Source: Candidatus Brocadiaceae bacterium
GTDB taxonomy: Bacteria; Planctomycetota; Brocadiia; SM23-32
Direction of reading: 5' to 3'
Length of the DNA: 9,934 nucleotides
Assembly (NCBI GenBank): GCA_003551785.1
Contig: PUNP01000570.1
Location: forward strand, 1-9,934
The notes beneath the pieces are model-generated. The model was not told the origin of the DNA, searched no databases, and was given only the letters and a program-made list of their open reading frames with translations. The position numbers were made by a program, and so were the translations under genes. This document shows, piece by piece, positions 1-7,173 of this stretch (position 1 is the first letter of the stretch; each line of letters starts with the position of its first letter).

Positions 1-88
1 CAGGATGCGTGCTATACGTAAGACAGGCATCTTGCCTGTCATAATGCACGCAGGATGCGTGCTATACGTAAGACAGGCATCCATCCTG
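1..88. repeat. 30-bp direct repeat pair with internal palindromes
   Basis: Two identical 30-bp copies lie at 1-30 and 51-80, a 50-bp period. The first copy continues into its own complement: GACAGGCA (22-29 region) pairs with TGCCTGTC (33-40), and GCGTGC (7-12) pairs with GCACGC (46-51), so 7-51 can form a long hairpin. The second copy is followed by different sequence, where CAGGATG (51-57) pairs with CATCCTG (82-88). This looks like a dispersed palindromic intergenic repeat, one copy partly duplicated. It begins at the window edge, so more copies may lie to the left. I see no coding potential between here and 310. Confidence 0.7.
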
Positions 89-161
89 GTCGCAGTACGG
101 ATAAATATGCCAATTCATGATTAAGTTCAGTTTTTTTCTGATTTTAAACCAATCATGATAA

Positions 162-231
162 CCACGGGCACAAGCCCCGTGGGGGGGATTTCAACGCCGG
201 TATTAAACCTCCACGGGGCTTGTCCCCGTGG
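162..231. repeat. REPIN-like pair of inverted GC-rich palindromes
   Basis: A 21-bp palindrome at 162-182 (CCACGGG, 7-bp middle, CCCGTGG) is followed 28 bp later by a second at 211-231 (CCACGGGG, TTGT-type middle, CCCCGTGG). The second is the reverse complement of the first apart from one base. Two inverted REP-like palindromes with a short spacer is the arrangement known as a REPIN. It sits downstream of the minus-strand PAS-HD-GYP gene and could act as a 3' RNA-stabilising structure or weak terminator, but no T-tract follows either hairpin on the minus strand. The rest of 232-310 shows nothing recognisable. Confidence 0.7.
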
Positions 232-310
232 AAGAAATGACTGCCGGGTTAGTGCTGTGCTCAGAATAGTCACAGCGATATTTTAAAGCTGCCCAAGGTA
301 ATCAGTCCGT

Positions 311-1789
311 TTAATAAAATGAAGCCTGAAGTTCGCTTGAAGATTCTGTAACGGCCGCAATATTGTCAATAAATATTTCGACAAGCTCGGGGTCGAACTG
401 GGAGCCTGCGCATTGTTGCAGTTCCTCCACGGCGGCCTCCTTTGTTTTAGGAGTAGCATTGTATGGCCTCTCCTGGGTCATCGCATCATACGCATCGACA
501 ATGGCGATGATCCGTGACAGCAGCGGAATATCCTCTCCCTTAACGCCCATGTAGCCGCTCCCGTCCCAATGCTCGTGATGATGCTTCACAAGCTGTGCGA
601 TATGCGCAAATTCGTCGGTCGCCGATAGCGCTTTGCATCCCCTTTCGGCATGTTTTTTCATGATCTCCCATTCCCTCTCTGTCAGCTTACCGGGTTTAAG
701 AAGCAAGTCTTCGGAAATGCTGGCTTTCCCAATGTCGTGAAGGGAAGCCAAGAGTGAAAGTTCACCGAGTTCCTCATCATTGAGCCCGATGGCCCGGCCA
801 ATCGCCAGAGCCATGTCCTGAAGCCGGCGACAATGGGCTTCGGTTTCGGTGCTTTTGGTACCCAGTATGCTGAGCATGTTTTTCAGCATCGCGCTGCGCA
901 TACTGTGTGAATCGATCAAATTGCTCCGCTGCAACTTCTCTTCAGCGTCTTTTTCCCTGGTTATATCCCGAACACCGGCTAATGCTCCCGCATATTGTCC
1001 GTCTTGCCCTTTGAGCGGCGTTACTGACAGGTGAAGACGAACTTTGCGTCCATCTTTGCGCGTCAAAGTATGTTCATACTCCTTACGCTCAAAATTTTTA
1101 ATGCTTTCGAGATAACCGGCGGCCGTTTGACGTTCTTCCTGATCCATGAACGCAAAAATCTGTTTCCCCAGCATCTCTTTTTCATCGTATCCCATGATCT
1201 CCGTCATTTTCGTATTGACCATCATGGTGCGTGCGTCCCGGTCGATCTGCCAGACACCGGCGTTTAATTCCTGGAGAAGACTCTGGTACCGCTTTTCCGT
1301 CGCTAAGAGTTTCTCGTGCAGCTCGGCGAGTTCCGATATGTCAATGGAAACGCCGAGCGTGAAGATCCGGCCGCTTCCCGGGTCTTCATACGGATAGACG
1401 GTGATGTGGGCGGGAAACATTTCACCGCCTTTCCGTCTAAGCTGGACCATGTCCGACCAGCTTTCACCGGACAAAATCATTTGTTGGAGTTCAGGAAATC
1501 TGTCAATTTCCTCTTGACGATGGAGAAGGGAGACCGACTTTCCTACGATATCCTCCTTGGCATAACCGAAGATGTTTTCAGCGCCCGGGCTGAATTCTCT
1601 TATCAGCGAATCTTTACCGCGGTCGGCCGGTTCAGTCACGATGAAGGATATGTGCCGGCAGGCCTGGAAAATAGCCCCCAGCTTCTGCGTTGCCCCCTGC
1701 AACTCCATTTCATCAAACTTTTCGTGGTTCACATCTCTCTGAATGCCGGGATGGGCCTTCAGGATGTCATTCATATTAAAATTTTTCAT
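311..1789 (-). CDS. PAS-PAS-HD-GYP domain signalling protein
   Basis: Predicted cytoplasmic c-di-GMP-type phosphodiesterase with two sensory PAS domains. Numbering is from the chosen start. PAS1 covers about 35-158, with the SPGAE-IFGY core and the closing TLGVSIDISEL strand. PAS2 covers about 165-285 and ends GVRDITREKDAEEKL. The HD-GYP domain covers about 300-480. Metal-ligand motifs are present: HDIGK (His351-Asp352), His380 in KKHAERG, and the HHH-E-H cluster before WDGSGY, then DAYDAMT. The signature reads GYM-GVKGE: the proline of GYP is absent, by alignment as a one-residue deletion. The frame is open to an ATG at 1918, but the extra 43 residues resemble no domain and lack a good Shine-Dalgarno. 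I chose the ATG at 1789, 12 nt after GGGAG. No transmembrane segment is visible. The substrate is inferred from the family, and activity is uncertain given the altered signature. Confidence 0.85.
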   Translation of the reverse strand: MKNFNMNDILKAHPGIQRDVNHEKFDEMELQGATQKLGAIFQACRHISFIVTEPADRGKDSLIREFSPGAENIFGYAKEDIVGKSVSLLHRQEEIDRFPELQQMILSGESWSDMVQLRRKGGEMFPAHITVYPYEDPGSGRIFTLGVSIDISELAELHEKLLATEKRYQSLLQELNAGVWQIDRDARTMMVNTKMTEIMGYDEKEMLGKQIFAFMDQEERQTAAGYLESIKNFERKEYEHTLTRKDGRKVRLHLSVTPLKGQDGQYAGALAGVRDITREKDAEEKLQRSNLIDSHSMRSAMLKNMLSILGTKSTETEAHCRRLQDMALAIGRAIGLNDEELGELSLLASLHDIGKASISEDLLLKPGKLTEREWEIMKKHAERGCKALSATDEFAHIAQLVKHHHEHWDGSGYMGVKGEDIPLLSRIIAIVDAYDAMTQERPYNATPKTKEAAVEELQQCAGSQFDPELVEIFIDNIAAVTESSSELQASFY

Positions 1790-1948
1790 TGTACAATAAA
1801 ACTCCCGCGGTTTTACATTGGCTGCAAAAGAGCCACTGGAACGCTTAAAATTATGGATAGTTCCACCGGCACTCGTGGGTGACCAACGTGACACTACCGT
1901 GATAATACTCAATTTCATTCCACGCTTATAGATGGGTGAAATGCCATA

Positions 1949-2253
1949 TTATTCGTCTTCGAGTTCCCTGTGGCAGAACCACCATGAAAAACTCTGGAAC
2001 TCACCTGCTTCCACTCTTTCCAGCCGCTGTTGTGCTGATTCAATATTGTCGGCCGGCGGTATGATGACACGGCTCCTTAAAATATTGTTATCGGGCCAGT
2101 TAGCAGGCAATGCAACGTCGTGACGGTCTGCAACCTGCATACCCCTTACTGAACGCAGTACTTCATCGATATTTCTGCCTAACTCCGGCGGATAATAAGA
2201 TATACTGTGCACTGTGCCTTCATAGAAAAACTTCTTTTTACGTCATTACGCAT
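1949..2253 (-). pseudogene. Prx6-type peroxiredoxin, C-terminal remnant
   Basis: The open frame from 2242 to 1949 encodes the C-terminal part of a 1-Cys/Prx6-type peroxiredoxin. It shows YYPPELGRNIDEVLR, a PANWP motif, VIIPPA, and the archaeal-type tail with WWFC. Full family members are about 215-230 residues; here only about 90 remain, and the thioredoxin-fold half with the peroxidatic cysteine is missing. Homology seems to extend a few codons before the GTG at 2212 (FFYEGTVHS). A good Shine-Dalgarno (AGGAGA, 2261-2266) and an ATG at 2253 lie just upstream but in another frame, which ends at 2179. This fits an internal deletion that left the original ribosome-binding site in front of an out-of-frame tail. 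It starts 33 bp after the MEDS gene, so it was probably its operon partner. Loss of peroxidase activity is inferred. Confidence 0.7.
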
Positions 2254-2285
2254 GTAAATTTCTCCTACTAAAAGTTGAAGTTATA

Positions 2286-3011
2286 TTAAACGTTCATTGA
2301 CGGCCATGGTCGTGGGGTCAGTATCTTCAACGTAAAATCATTTGCACCTTGACCTTCATTTTCGGACGCTTCATCGTAACTGTCATTTTTGCTATTGACT
2401 TTCACGTTGTTTCCACCAGAGAACCCTTCACGCCGGGCTCTATAAACTTTCCCCCCGATTATCGCCATCGAATGATGAAGTGCAATGTTGAAAAGGAACG
2501 GGAAATCAAAACAATTGCTGTCGTACTGGCAGAGTGCTGTGCATGGATATTCAGCAAAAAAACCTTCCAGCCGCTTTTCATATTCAAGCAACCTATCCGC
2601 GCCGGGGTAGTTCTGCAGCGACCATTCCATCTCACCTGTTACGCGCAGCCCAGAATAGCCTTCTTCTAACGCCTCTGCCGTTTTCCCTGCCAATCGACTG
2701 ATCATATCTTTCGGATCAAACCTTTTATTTTCGATATAACCGTCAGTGGCGCTGAGAATAGTGAACCCTCCACTGCGGAAATGTTGCCGAACATCAGGAA
2801 CAAATTTTCTGAGAACAGTTTTGATCTGTTTCTTTCGACTTGTATGAGCGAAATATACGACCTTCTCGCCGCGCTCCAGCCCTTGACTAAGAAAAGGCAT
2901 GACTGAACTCATCTGCTCCTCCAGGTCACTATAAACGATGCACAGATGAGCCCCCGGCGATATATCCTGCCAATCACTAAAGGAAAAAACGCTGCTTAAG
3001 TTTTTCATCAT
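2286..3011 (-). CDS. Stand-alone MEDS-domain sensory protein
   Basis: The MEDS domain (methanogen/methylotroph DcmR sensory) spans about residues 20-192 of 241. Recognisable elements are HLCIVY (22-27), the LERGEKVVYF strand (45-54), RFDP (97-100), GLRVTGEMEW (121-130), LLEYEKRL (141-148), ALCQYD (159-164) and an HH pair (179-180) before IIGGKVY. Family members are usually fused to a histidine kinase, HTH or other output module. Here the domain is followed only by a low-complexity acidic/asparagine-rich tail (about 200-241), so the protein may pass its signal to a separate partner. The domain has been predicted from comparative genomics to sense simple hydrocarbon derivatives. Two adjacent ATGs (3011, 3008) could serve as start; neither has a clear Shine-Dalgarno. 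It lies downstream of a sigma-54 promoter with a 230-nt structured leader and is the first gene of a probable MEDS-Prx-HD-GYP transcript. Confidence 0.85.
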   Translation of the reverse strand: MMKNLSSVFSFSDWQDISPGAHLCIVYSDLEEQMSSVMPFLSQGLERGEKVVYFAHTSRKKQIKTVLRKFVPDVRQHFRSGGFTILSATDGYIENKRFDPKDMISRLAGKTAEALEEGYSGLRVTGEMEWSLQNYPGADRLLEYEKRLEGFFAEYPCTALCQYDSNCFDFPFLFNIALHHSMAIIGGKVYRARREGFSGGNNVKVNSKNDSYDEASENEGQGANDFTLKILTPRPWPSMNV

Positions 3012-3046
3012 AATTCTATGGTATTGTTGAGTTATAAATTAAAATT

Positions 3047-3218
3047 GTGTAAGTCTTCAGTGAACTCCGTCGCATCACCACCCGTGTCCTGTGCCGGTTG
3101 AATGAAGATCATTCAGCCCAAACATTTCATCACCATACGGCAATATTTAATGACTTACACGCTACAACCAATGCTGCTTGTTCCCTGTAGCTGAAAATCT
3201 CCGGTCAACCGGCACAGG
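3047..3218 (-). promoter_or_regulatory. Interleaved inverted repeats in the MEDS leader
   Basis: Within the leader expected from the sigma-54 promoter are two perfect inverted repeats. The first is a 14-bp pair, CCTGTGCCGGTTGA at 3088-3101 and its complement at 3205-3218, with an imperfect extension through GGGTGG. The second is a 9-bp pair, GTGTAAGTC at 3047-3055 and its complement at 3152-3160. In transcript order they run A-B-A'-B', so they can form a pseudoknot or two mutually exclusive folds. A local hairpin (TGAATGA, 3-nt loop, TCATTCA; 3099-3115) overlaps the end of one arm and would compete with it. The last arm ends 36 nt before the MEDS ATG, which lacks an obvious Shine-Dalgarno. 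I recognise no known riboswitch consensus. DNA-level roles such as operators or repeat-element debris are equally possible. Confidence 0.45.
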
Positions 3219-3252
3219 TTTGGGTGGAGAAGCAAGGGTTACTCGAATAGTA

Positions 3253-3267
3253 GCAAATAATGTGCCA
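3253..3267 (-). promoter_or_regulatory. Sigma-54 (-24/-12) promoter for the MEDS gene
   Basis: Read on the minus strand the site is TTGGCAC, five bases, TTGCT. It matches the sigma-54 consensus YTGGCAC-N5-TTGCW at every specified position, and the GG and GC doublets have the required 10-bp separation. Transcription would start near 3241, giving a leader of about 230 nt before the MEDS ATG at 3011. The site lies 143 bp beyond the stop codon of a sigma-54-dependent activator gene in the same orientation, which makes that activator the obvious candidate regulator. Confidence 0.75.
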
Positions 3268-3326
3268 AAAACATCAGGAGAGGAGAGTGAGTGCGTTATA
3301 ATTCTGAAATACAAGAGCTTATGCTA

Positions 3327-3347
3327 TATCGCTGGAAATGTCCGATA
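3327..3347. promoter_or_regulatory. Candidate activator-binding dyad
   Basis: TATCG and CGATA arms flank 11 bp, giving a 21-bp dyad centred near 3337, about 95 bp upstream of the predicted sigma-54 start. Upstream activating sequences for Fis-HTH activators are typically dyads at this kind of distance. The arms are only 5 bp, so this is a weak prediction. The remainder of 3268-3409 holds nothing else that I recognise. Confidence 0.22.
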
Positions 3348-3409
3348 CCACGCAAGGTAAGTACCGGCTCAATATGAAATGGTTTGGGGTGGGGCGCCGG
3401 GTCAGATTG

Positions 3410-6400
3410 CTACGGTTCTTGGGTGGGGGCGATGTCGAGGGTTTTAAGCTTTCTAAACAGTGTGCTTGTGGCGATCCCGAGCTGGCGCGCGGTGGCGGCC
3501 TTATTGCCTGAGTTGTCTTGCAGGGCGCGGGCGATAGCCGTCCGCTCCATCTCCTCAAGTGTACCGCCTCGGCCGGTGGGCGTGCCTGCCGGCGTATCCT
3601 GCGGGCGAAGGTTCACCGGCAGGTGTCCCATTTGTATTATACCGTCGTCGCAAAGAACGAAGCTGTGCTCGATGATGTTTTCCAGCTCGCGCACATTTCC
3701 GGGATAATCATGCCGCACGAGCGCCGCCTCGGCATCTCGGGATATACCTGTGATATCTTTATCGAACACGGCCTTGAAATGGGTGATGAAATGTCGTATC
3801 AGAAGCGGAACGTCGCCGCGCCGCTCCCGCAGAGGGGGCAGTTCCAGTCGCATGACGTTGACCCTGTAAAACAAATCTTGTCTGAACCGGCCTTTCTCGA
3901 CAAGCTGGGAAAGCGGTGTGTTAGTAGCGGTGATAATGCGCACGTCCGCTTCGACACCGGCGGTGCCGCCGACGGGTTTATACGTTTTCCCCTCCAGCAC
4001 GCGCAACAGTTTGACCTGCACGGAGAGCGGCAGTTCACCGATCTCATCCAGAAATATGGTTCCGCCCTCGGCTAGCGTAAAATCGCCCGGCTTGTCTTTT
4101 TTAGCGTCCGTGAAGGCCCCCGACTTGTACCCGAAAAGCTCTGATTCAATGAGCTTTTCCGGCAGAGCACCGCAGTTGACCGTGATCAGCGGCTTGTCCT
4201 TCCGGCCGCTGCGGTTGTGGATGGCGCGGGCAAAAAGTTCTTTCCCCGTGCCGCTCTCGCCTTCCAGTAGCACCGTAGTATCCGTCTGGGCGATATTCGG
4301 TAGGATGGTGAAAATATCACGCATTTTATCGCTCTTGCTGACTATGTCCTCGAAACGGTAACTTTTCTCCAACTGCTTTCTCAACTGCTTTTTTTCCGCT
4401 TCCGAAGACAATTTGGCGTCGGCGTTAGCCAGCACGGTTCCCAGCATTTGTAACTCCGCGGAGTAACTTTCATCCCAGCGGATTTGTGGGGCGTTGGACT
4501 CAAAAGTTAGGATGCCGGCAGTGCGGCCGTTTTGGACAATGGGAGCGGCTGCAATGGATTCGATCCCGGCATTTTGCATATACTCGGTTTCCCACGAGGC
4601 CTGCGGAGGAAGATTTGCCCGCGAACTGATCGTTACGCATTGTCCGTCCCCCACGAGCATTTTCTCCGACCAGCGCAGTTTCTTAAAGGGGACTGCGCAG
4701 AAAAGTCCTTGCCGGGGTTTCATTCCCTTTGCACTCCACTCATGCGAGACGGCGGCGGTTTCGGTATCCGGAGATAAAAAAGCGACATATGCCCTGTCCG
4801 CACCGAGGAATTTCGACATTTCACACAGGGCGCGATCAATGATCTCATCTTTATTGGCATCATTGATGCCGACGAAATCCGAGGCGATACGTGCAATCAG
4901 ACGCTGCAGGCGATTGCGGTAGTCGAGTGCCCGTTCGGCTTCTTTACGCGAGGTGATATCGGCAATGGTTCCGTCCACACGCACGGGCTTGTCATTTTCG
5001 TCTCTGATCAGCCGGCATTGATCCCTGATCCAACGCACAGCGCCGCCCGGCCTCACTATACGGTATTCAGCCGTCGCCGTGCCATTTCGCTCCAGCTCGC
5101 CCAGTTGGCTTTCAATTATTTCCCTGTCATCCGGATAGATGACATCCTCCCACAAGGCGGAATTTTCCATGAACTGTTTGACATCACGCCCGTATATGTT
5201 TTTTGCGGAAGGACTCATGAAAAGGAATTGCAGGCCAGGCCATGTAGTGGACCACACCACGTCGGTCATGTTGTGGAGTATGCTGCTCAGTTTGGCTTCA
5301 CTCTCACGCAGGGCGCGTTCGCCTTCCTTAATATCCGTGATGTCGCGTCCGACGCCCTGCACTTCCACGATGTTTCCCGAATCGTCCACTACGGCGTTAT
5401 CTTCCCAAAAAATCCACCGCCATCCGTTGACGGTCATGGCTCGCTGTTCGACCTGTATGCGGTGCGGGGGAACTTTGAGGCCCTCCATGGCCTCGAGCGT
5501 CGGGGCGCGGTCGTCCTCATGAATAAGCGGTGTGAATTCAGCACCGATCAGTTCTTCCCGGCTCTTGCCGAACGTGCGGCAGTAGGCGCCATTGACGTAG
5601 GTCAATCTGTTGTCGGGATCGACCCGCACGATCAAATCGTTTTGGGATTCAACCAGGCCACGGTAGCGTTTCTCGCTGCGTTGGAGGGCGTTTTTTGCCT
5701 CTTCAAGCTCGGTAATATCAACAGATACGCCGAGAGTCAGTGATTTATCCGTTTCGATATCACGGAAGGGGTAAATGGTGAACAGGGCCGGGAAAGTCTC
5801 CCCGTTTTTTCGCTCCAGTGTTACCTGTTTTGCCCAGGAGCCTTTTTGCTGTGCGGATGCAATAATTTGAGGGAAATTTTCGACATCACCAGTAGTGTGC
5901 AGGATAGAGACGGACCTGCCGAGCACTTCGTTTTTTTCGTATCCGAATATTCTCTCGGCGCCTGGGCTGAACTCAGTGATTACAGCGTCCTTTTTATCCT
6001 CAGAGGGTTCGGTAATGATGAAAGAAATGTTGGTGGCAGCGCGGAAAATCGATTCCATTTTCTGCTGCTCCGTTTTCAGTTCGGTAATGTCGTAGCCAAC
6101 GGACTGTATCTCCCTGACGGCGCCGTTTTCATCGGTGATAGGATAATCGGTCCATCGCTGCCAGCGATAGCTCTCTCCACGTTGCACCTGGTGTTCGTAA
6201 GTTACCGGCCGCCGCCGGTTGATGACTTGACGGATATTTGACCAAACCGCATCACATTCCTGATCGGGGACAAGTTTTATCCACTTGAGGGTGTTTTCGG
6301 CTTCTTTGGTAATCCCTATATTTCGGGCATAGGCAGCATTGACAAAGGTTAATGTGGTATCGGGCAGGAACCGGCAGATCATCTCCTGCTGAGTATCGAC

Positions 6401-6808
6401 AATTTCCCGGTATTGCTGTCGCGAGTTTTGAAGCTCCTGTTCCATCTCCTTTTTATCCGTGATATCCTGGGCGCTGCATACGACGAATTCAACGCTGCCG
6501 TCCGGAGCAAGTTTCGGAGATTTGGTGATATCAAGCAGCCGCATCTCTCCCCGGCCGCTGCGCACCCATTCCTGAGTGTTTACTATTCGTTTTTCCTCGA
6601 AGACCTGCCGATTACCTTCGATGCACACCTGAGCCTCATCCTCAGAAAGAAGTTCGCGAAGTTTTTTGTTGATTAAATCCGATTTTTCAGCGTCGAGAAA
6701 ATCGGCATGTGCGTCGTTGACAAGTCCGTATGTCTCGACATCTTTGAGGTACCAGACCTGTGTTGTGATGTTATTCAGCAACAGTTCCAGTTCATCTCTG
6801 ACTGGCAT
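3410..6808 (-). CDS. Five-PAS/GAF sigma-54-dependent transcriptional activator
   Basis: Bacterial enhancer-binding protein of 1132 residues with no receiver domain, so it senses directly. Approximate domains from the chosen start: PAS1 9-122, PAS2 132-250, PAS3 254-371, PAS4 381-495, PAS5 503-622, GAF 633-800, AAA+ 822-1045, Fis-type HTH 1082-1125. The ATPase has Walker A GESGTGKE (850-857), the sigma-54 contact loop GAFTDA (897-902; canonical GAFTGA), Walker B IFLDE (Asp-Glu 921-922) and the GRFRQDLFYR arginine-finger region (973-982). The HTH contains NKAATARQLGIATSTLFRKL. The frame is open to an ATG at 6874, but the ATG at 6808 has GGAG eight bases upstream and forms TAATG with the stop of the preceding frame, so I chose 6808. 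PAS3 is about half identical by eye to PAS1 of the HD-GYP protein at 311-1789. The likely target is the sigma-54 promoter at 3253-3267. The ligand or cofactor is unknown. Confidence 0.9.
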   Translation of the reverse strand: MPVRDELELLLNNITTQVWYLKDVETYGLVNDAHADFLDAEKSDLINKKLRELLSEDEAQVCIEGNRQVFEEKRIVNTQEWVRSGRGEMRLLDITKSPKLAPDGSVEFVVCSAQDITDKKEMEQELQNSRQQYREIVDTQQEMICRFLPDTTLTFVNAAYARNIGITKEAENTLKWIKLVPDQECDAVWSNIRQVINRRRPVTYEHQVQRGESYRWQRWTDYPITDENGAVREIQSVGYDITELKTEQQKMESIFRAATNISFIITEPSEDKKDAVITEFSPGAERIFGYEKNEVLGRSVSILHTTGDVENFPQIIASAQQKGSWAKQVTLERKNGETFPALFTIYPFRDIETDKSLTLGVSVDITELEEAKNALQRSEKRYRGLVESQNDLIVRVDPDNRLTYVNGAYCRTFGKSREELIGAEFTPLIHEDDRAPTLEAMEGLKVPPHRIQVEQRAMTVNGWRWIFWEDNAVVDDSGNIVEVQGVGRDITDIKEGERALRESEAKLSSILHNMTDVVWSTTWPGLQFLFMSPSAKNIYGRDVKQFMENSALWEDVIYPDDREIIESQLGELERNGTATAEYRIVRPGGAVRWIRDQCRLIRDENDKPVRVDGTIADITSRKEAERALDYRNRLQRLIARIASDFVGINDANKDEIIDRALCEMSKFLGADRAYVAFLSPDTETAAVSHEWSAKGMKPRQGLFCAVPFKKLRWSEKMLVGDGQCVTISSRANLPPQASWETEYMQNAGIESIAAAPIVQNGRTAGILTFESNAPQIRWDESYSAELQMLGTVLANADAKLSSEAEKKQLRKQLEKSYRFEDIVSKSDKMRDIFTILPNIAQTDTTVLLEGESGTGKELFARAIHNRSGRKDKPLITVNCGALPEKLIESELFGYKSGAFTDAKKDKPGDFTLAEGGTIFLDEIGELPLSVQVKLLRVLEGKTYKPVGGTAGVEADVRIITATNTPLSQLVEKGRFRQDLFYRVNVMRLELPPLRERRGDVPLLIRHFITHFKAVFDKDITGISRDAEAALVRHDYPGNVRELENIIEHSFVLCDDGIIQMGHLPVNLRPQDTPAGTPTGRGGTLEEMERTAIARALQDNSGNKAATARQLGIATSTLFRKLKTLDIAPTQEP

Positions 6809-7173
6809 TAATATCGCTCCGGAAAAAACTTTAATTGGATTGAAAGACGCAGAAAAGCAGAAAGTTGACGGCACATTTGTTTAATTGTATAAGATTTCAT
6901 TAAAATCCTCAATGAACCTCCCGTCAACTCATCTTTGTCGTGCCCTTTGTCGGTGGAGAAAGCAGGCACGATCTTATCGTCTGCCGATATCGGTTTCAGG
7001 ATACTTGTAAGGTATTGCCCGACGGGCTTGTCCCCGACCATCTTCTCAAACCCCCTGCTGCAGTCGATAATCCGGTATTGCGAATCTGTGAGTATTGACG
7101 GCAGTGACGGGGTATTGTTCAAGAGGTGCGCTATCAACCGGACATCTTTTGTCAATGCTTCATGAAGCTTCAT
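6808..7173 (-). CDS. Short PAS-like fragment, probably truncated
   Basis: A 121-residue frame. Residues about 15-75 look like the first half of a PAS-type domain (PSILTDSQYRIIDCSRGFEK, then VGQYLTSILKPISADD). The remaining part (from about residue 85) has no recognisable domain and runs through a promoter-like sequence and an inverted repeat, so it is probably a decayed tail. The start overlaps the end of the B12-binding gene by 14 bp. A strong purine-rich GGAGGAGG (7186-7193) lies 12 nt before the ATG, longer spacing than usual. Its TAA stop shares one base with the ATG of the large activator, which could couple their translation. It may be a genuine small protein, but a truncated PAS protein is more likely. 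Confidence 0.5.
   Translation of the reverse strand: MKLHEALTKDVRLIAHLLNNTPSLPSILTDSQYRIIDCSRGFEKMVGDKPVGQYLTSILKPISADDKIVPAFSTDKGHDKDELTGGSLRILMKSYTIKQMCRQLSAFLRLSIQLKFFPERY
6899..6927 (-). promoter_or_regulatory. Sigma-70-type promoter for the activator gene
   Basis: On the minus strand TTGACG (6922-6927) is followed after 17 bp by TTTAAT (6899-6904); each box matches consensus at 5 of 6 positions. The start would fall near 6892, giving a leader of about 85 nt. The -35 box lies inside one arm of a perfect 9-bp inverted repeat (AGTTGACGG at 6863-6871 with its complement at 6921-6929), which could be an operator or a leader hairpin. The promoter sits inside the end of the upstream PAS fragment, supporting the view that this end is not under coding constraint. 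Confidence 0.45.

Noticed and set aside
1..80. Possible CRISPR array (two 30-bp repeats)
   Set aside because: Only two repeats are seen, the 20-bp spacer is too short and is itself complementary to the repeat, and no cas gene is present.
1790..1918. Upstream ATG start for the PAS-HD-GYP protein (43 extra residues)
   Set aside because: The extension is not domain-like and its ATG lacks a ribosome-binding site; it remains possible.
5018..5743. Long plus-strand open frame (241 codons) antisense to the activator
   Set aside because: It shadows well-supported PAS coding sequence on the minus strand, has no recognisable domain, and such frames are common opposite GC-rich genes. The frames at 3518-4075 and 1316-1882 were rejected for the same reason.
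6809..6874. Upstream ATG start for the activator (22 extra residues)
   Set aside because: The ATG at 6808 has a well-placed GGAG and begins at the PAS1 boundary; the extension matches no domain.
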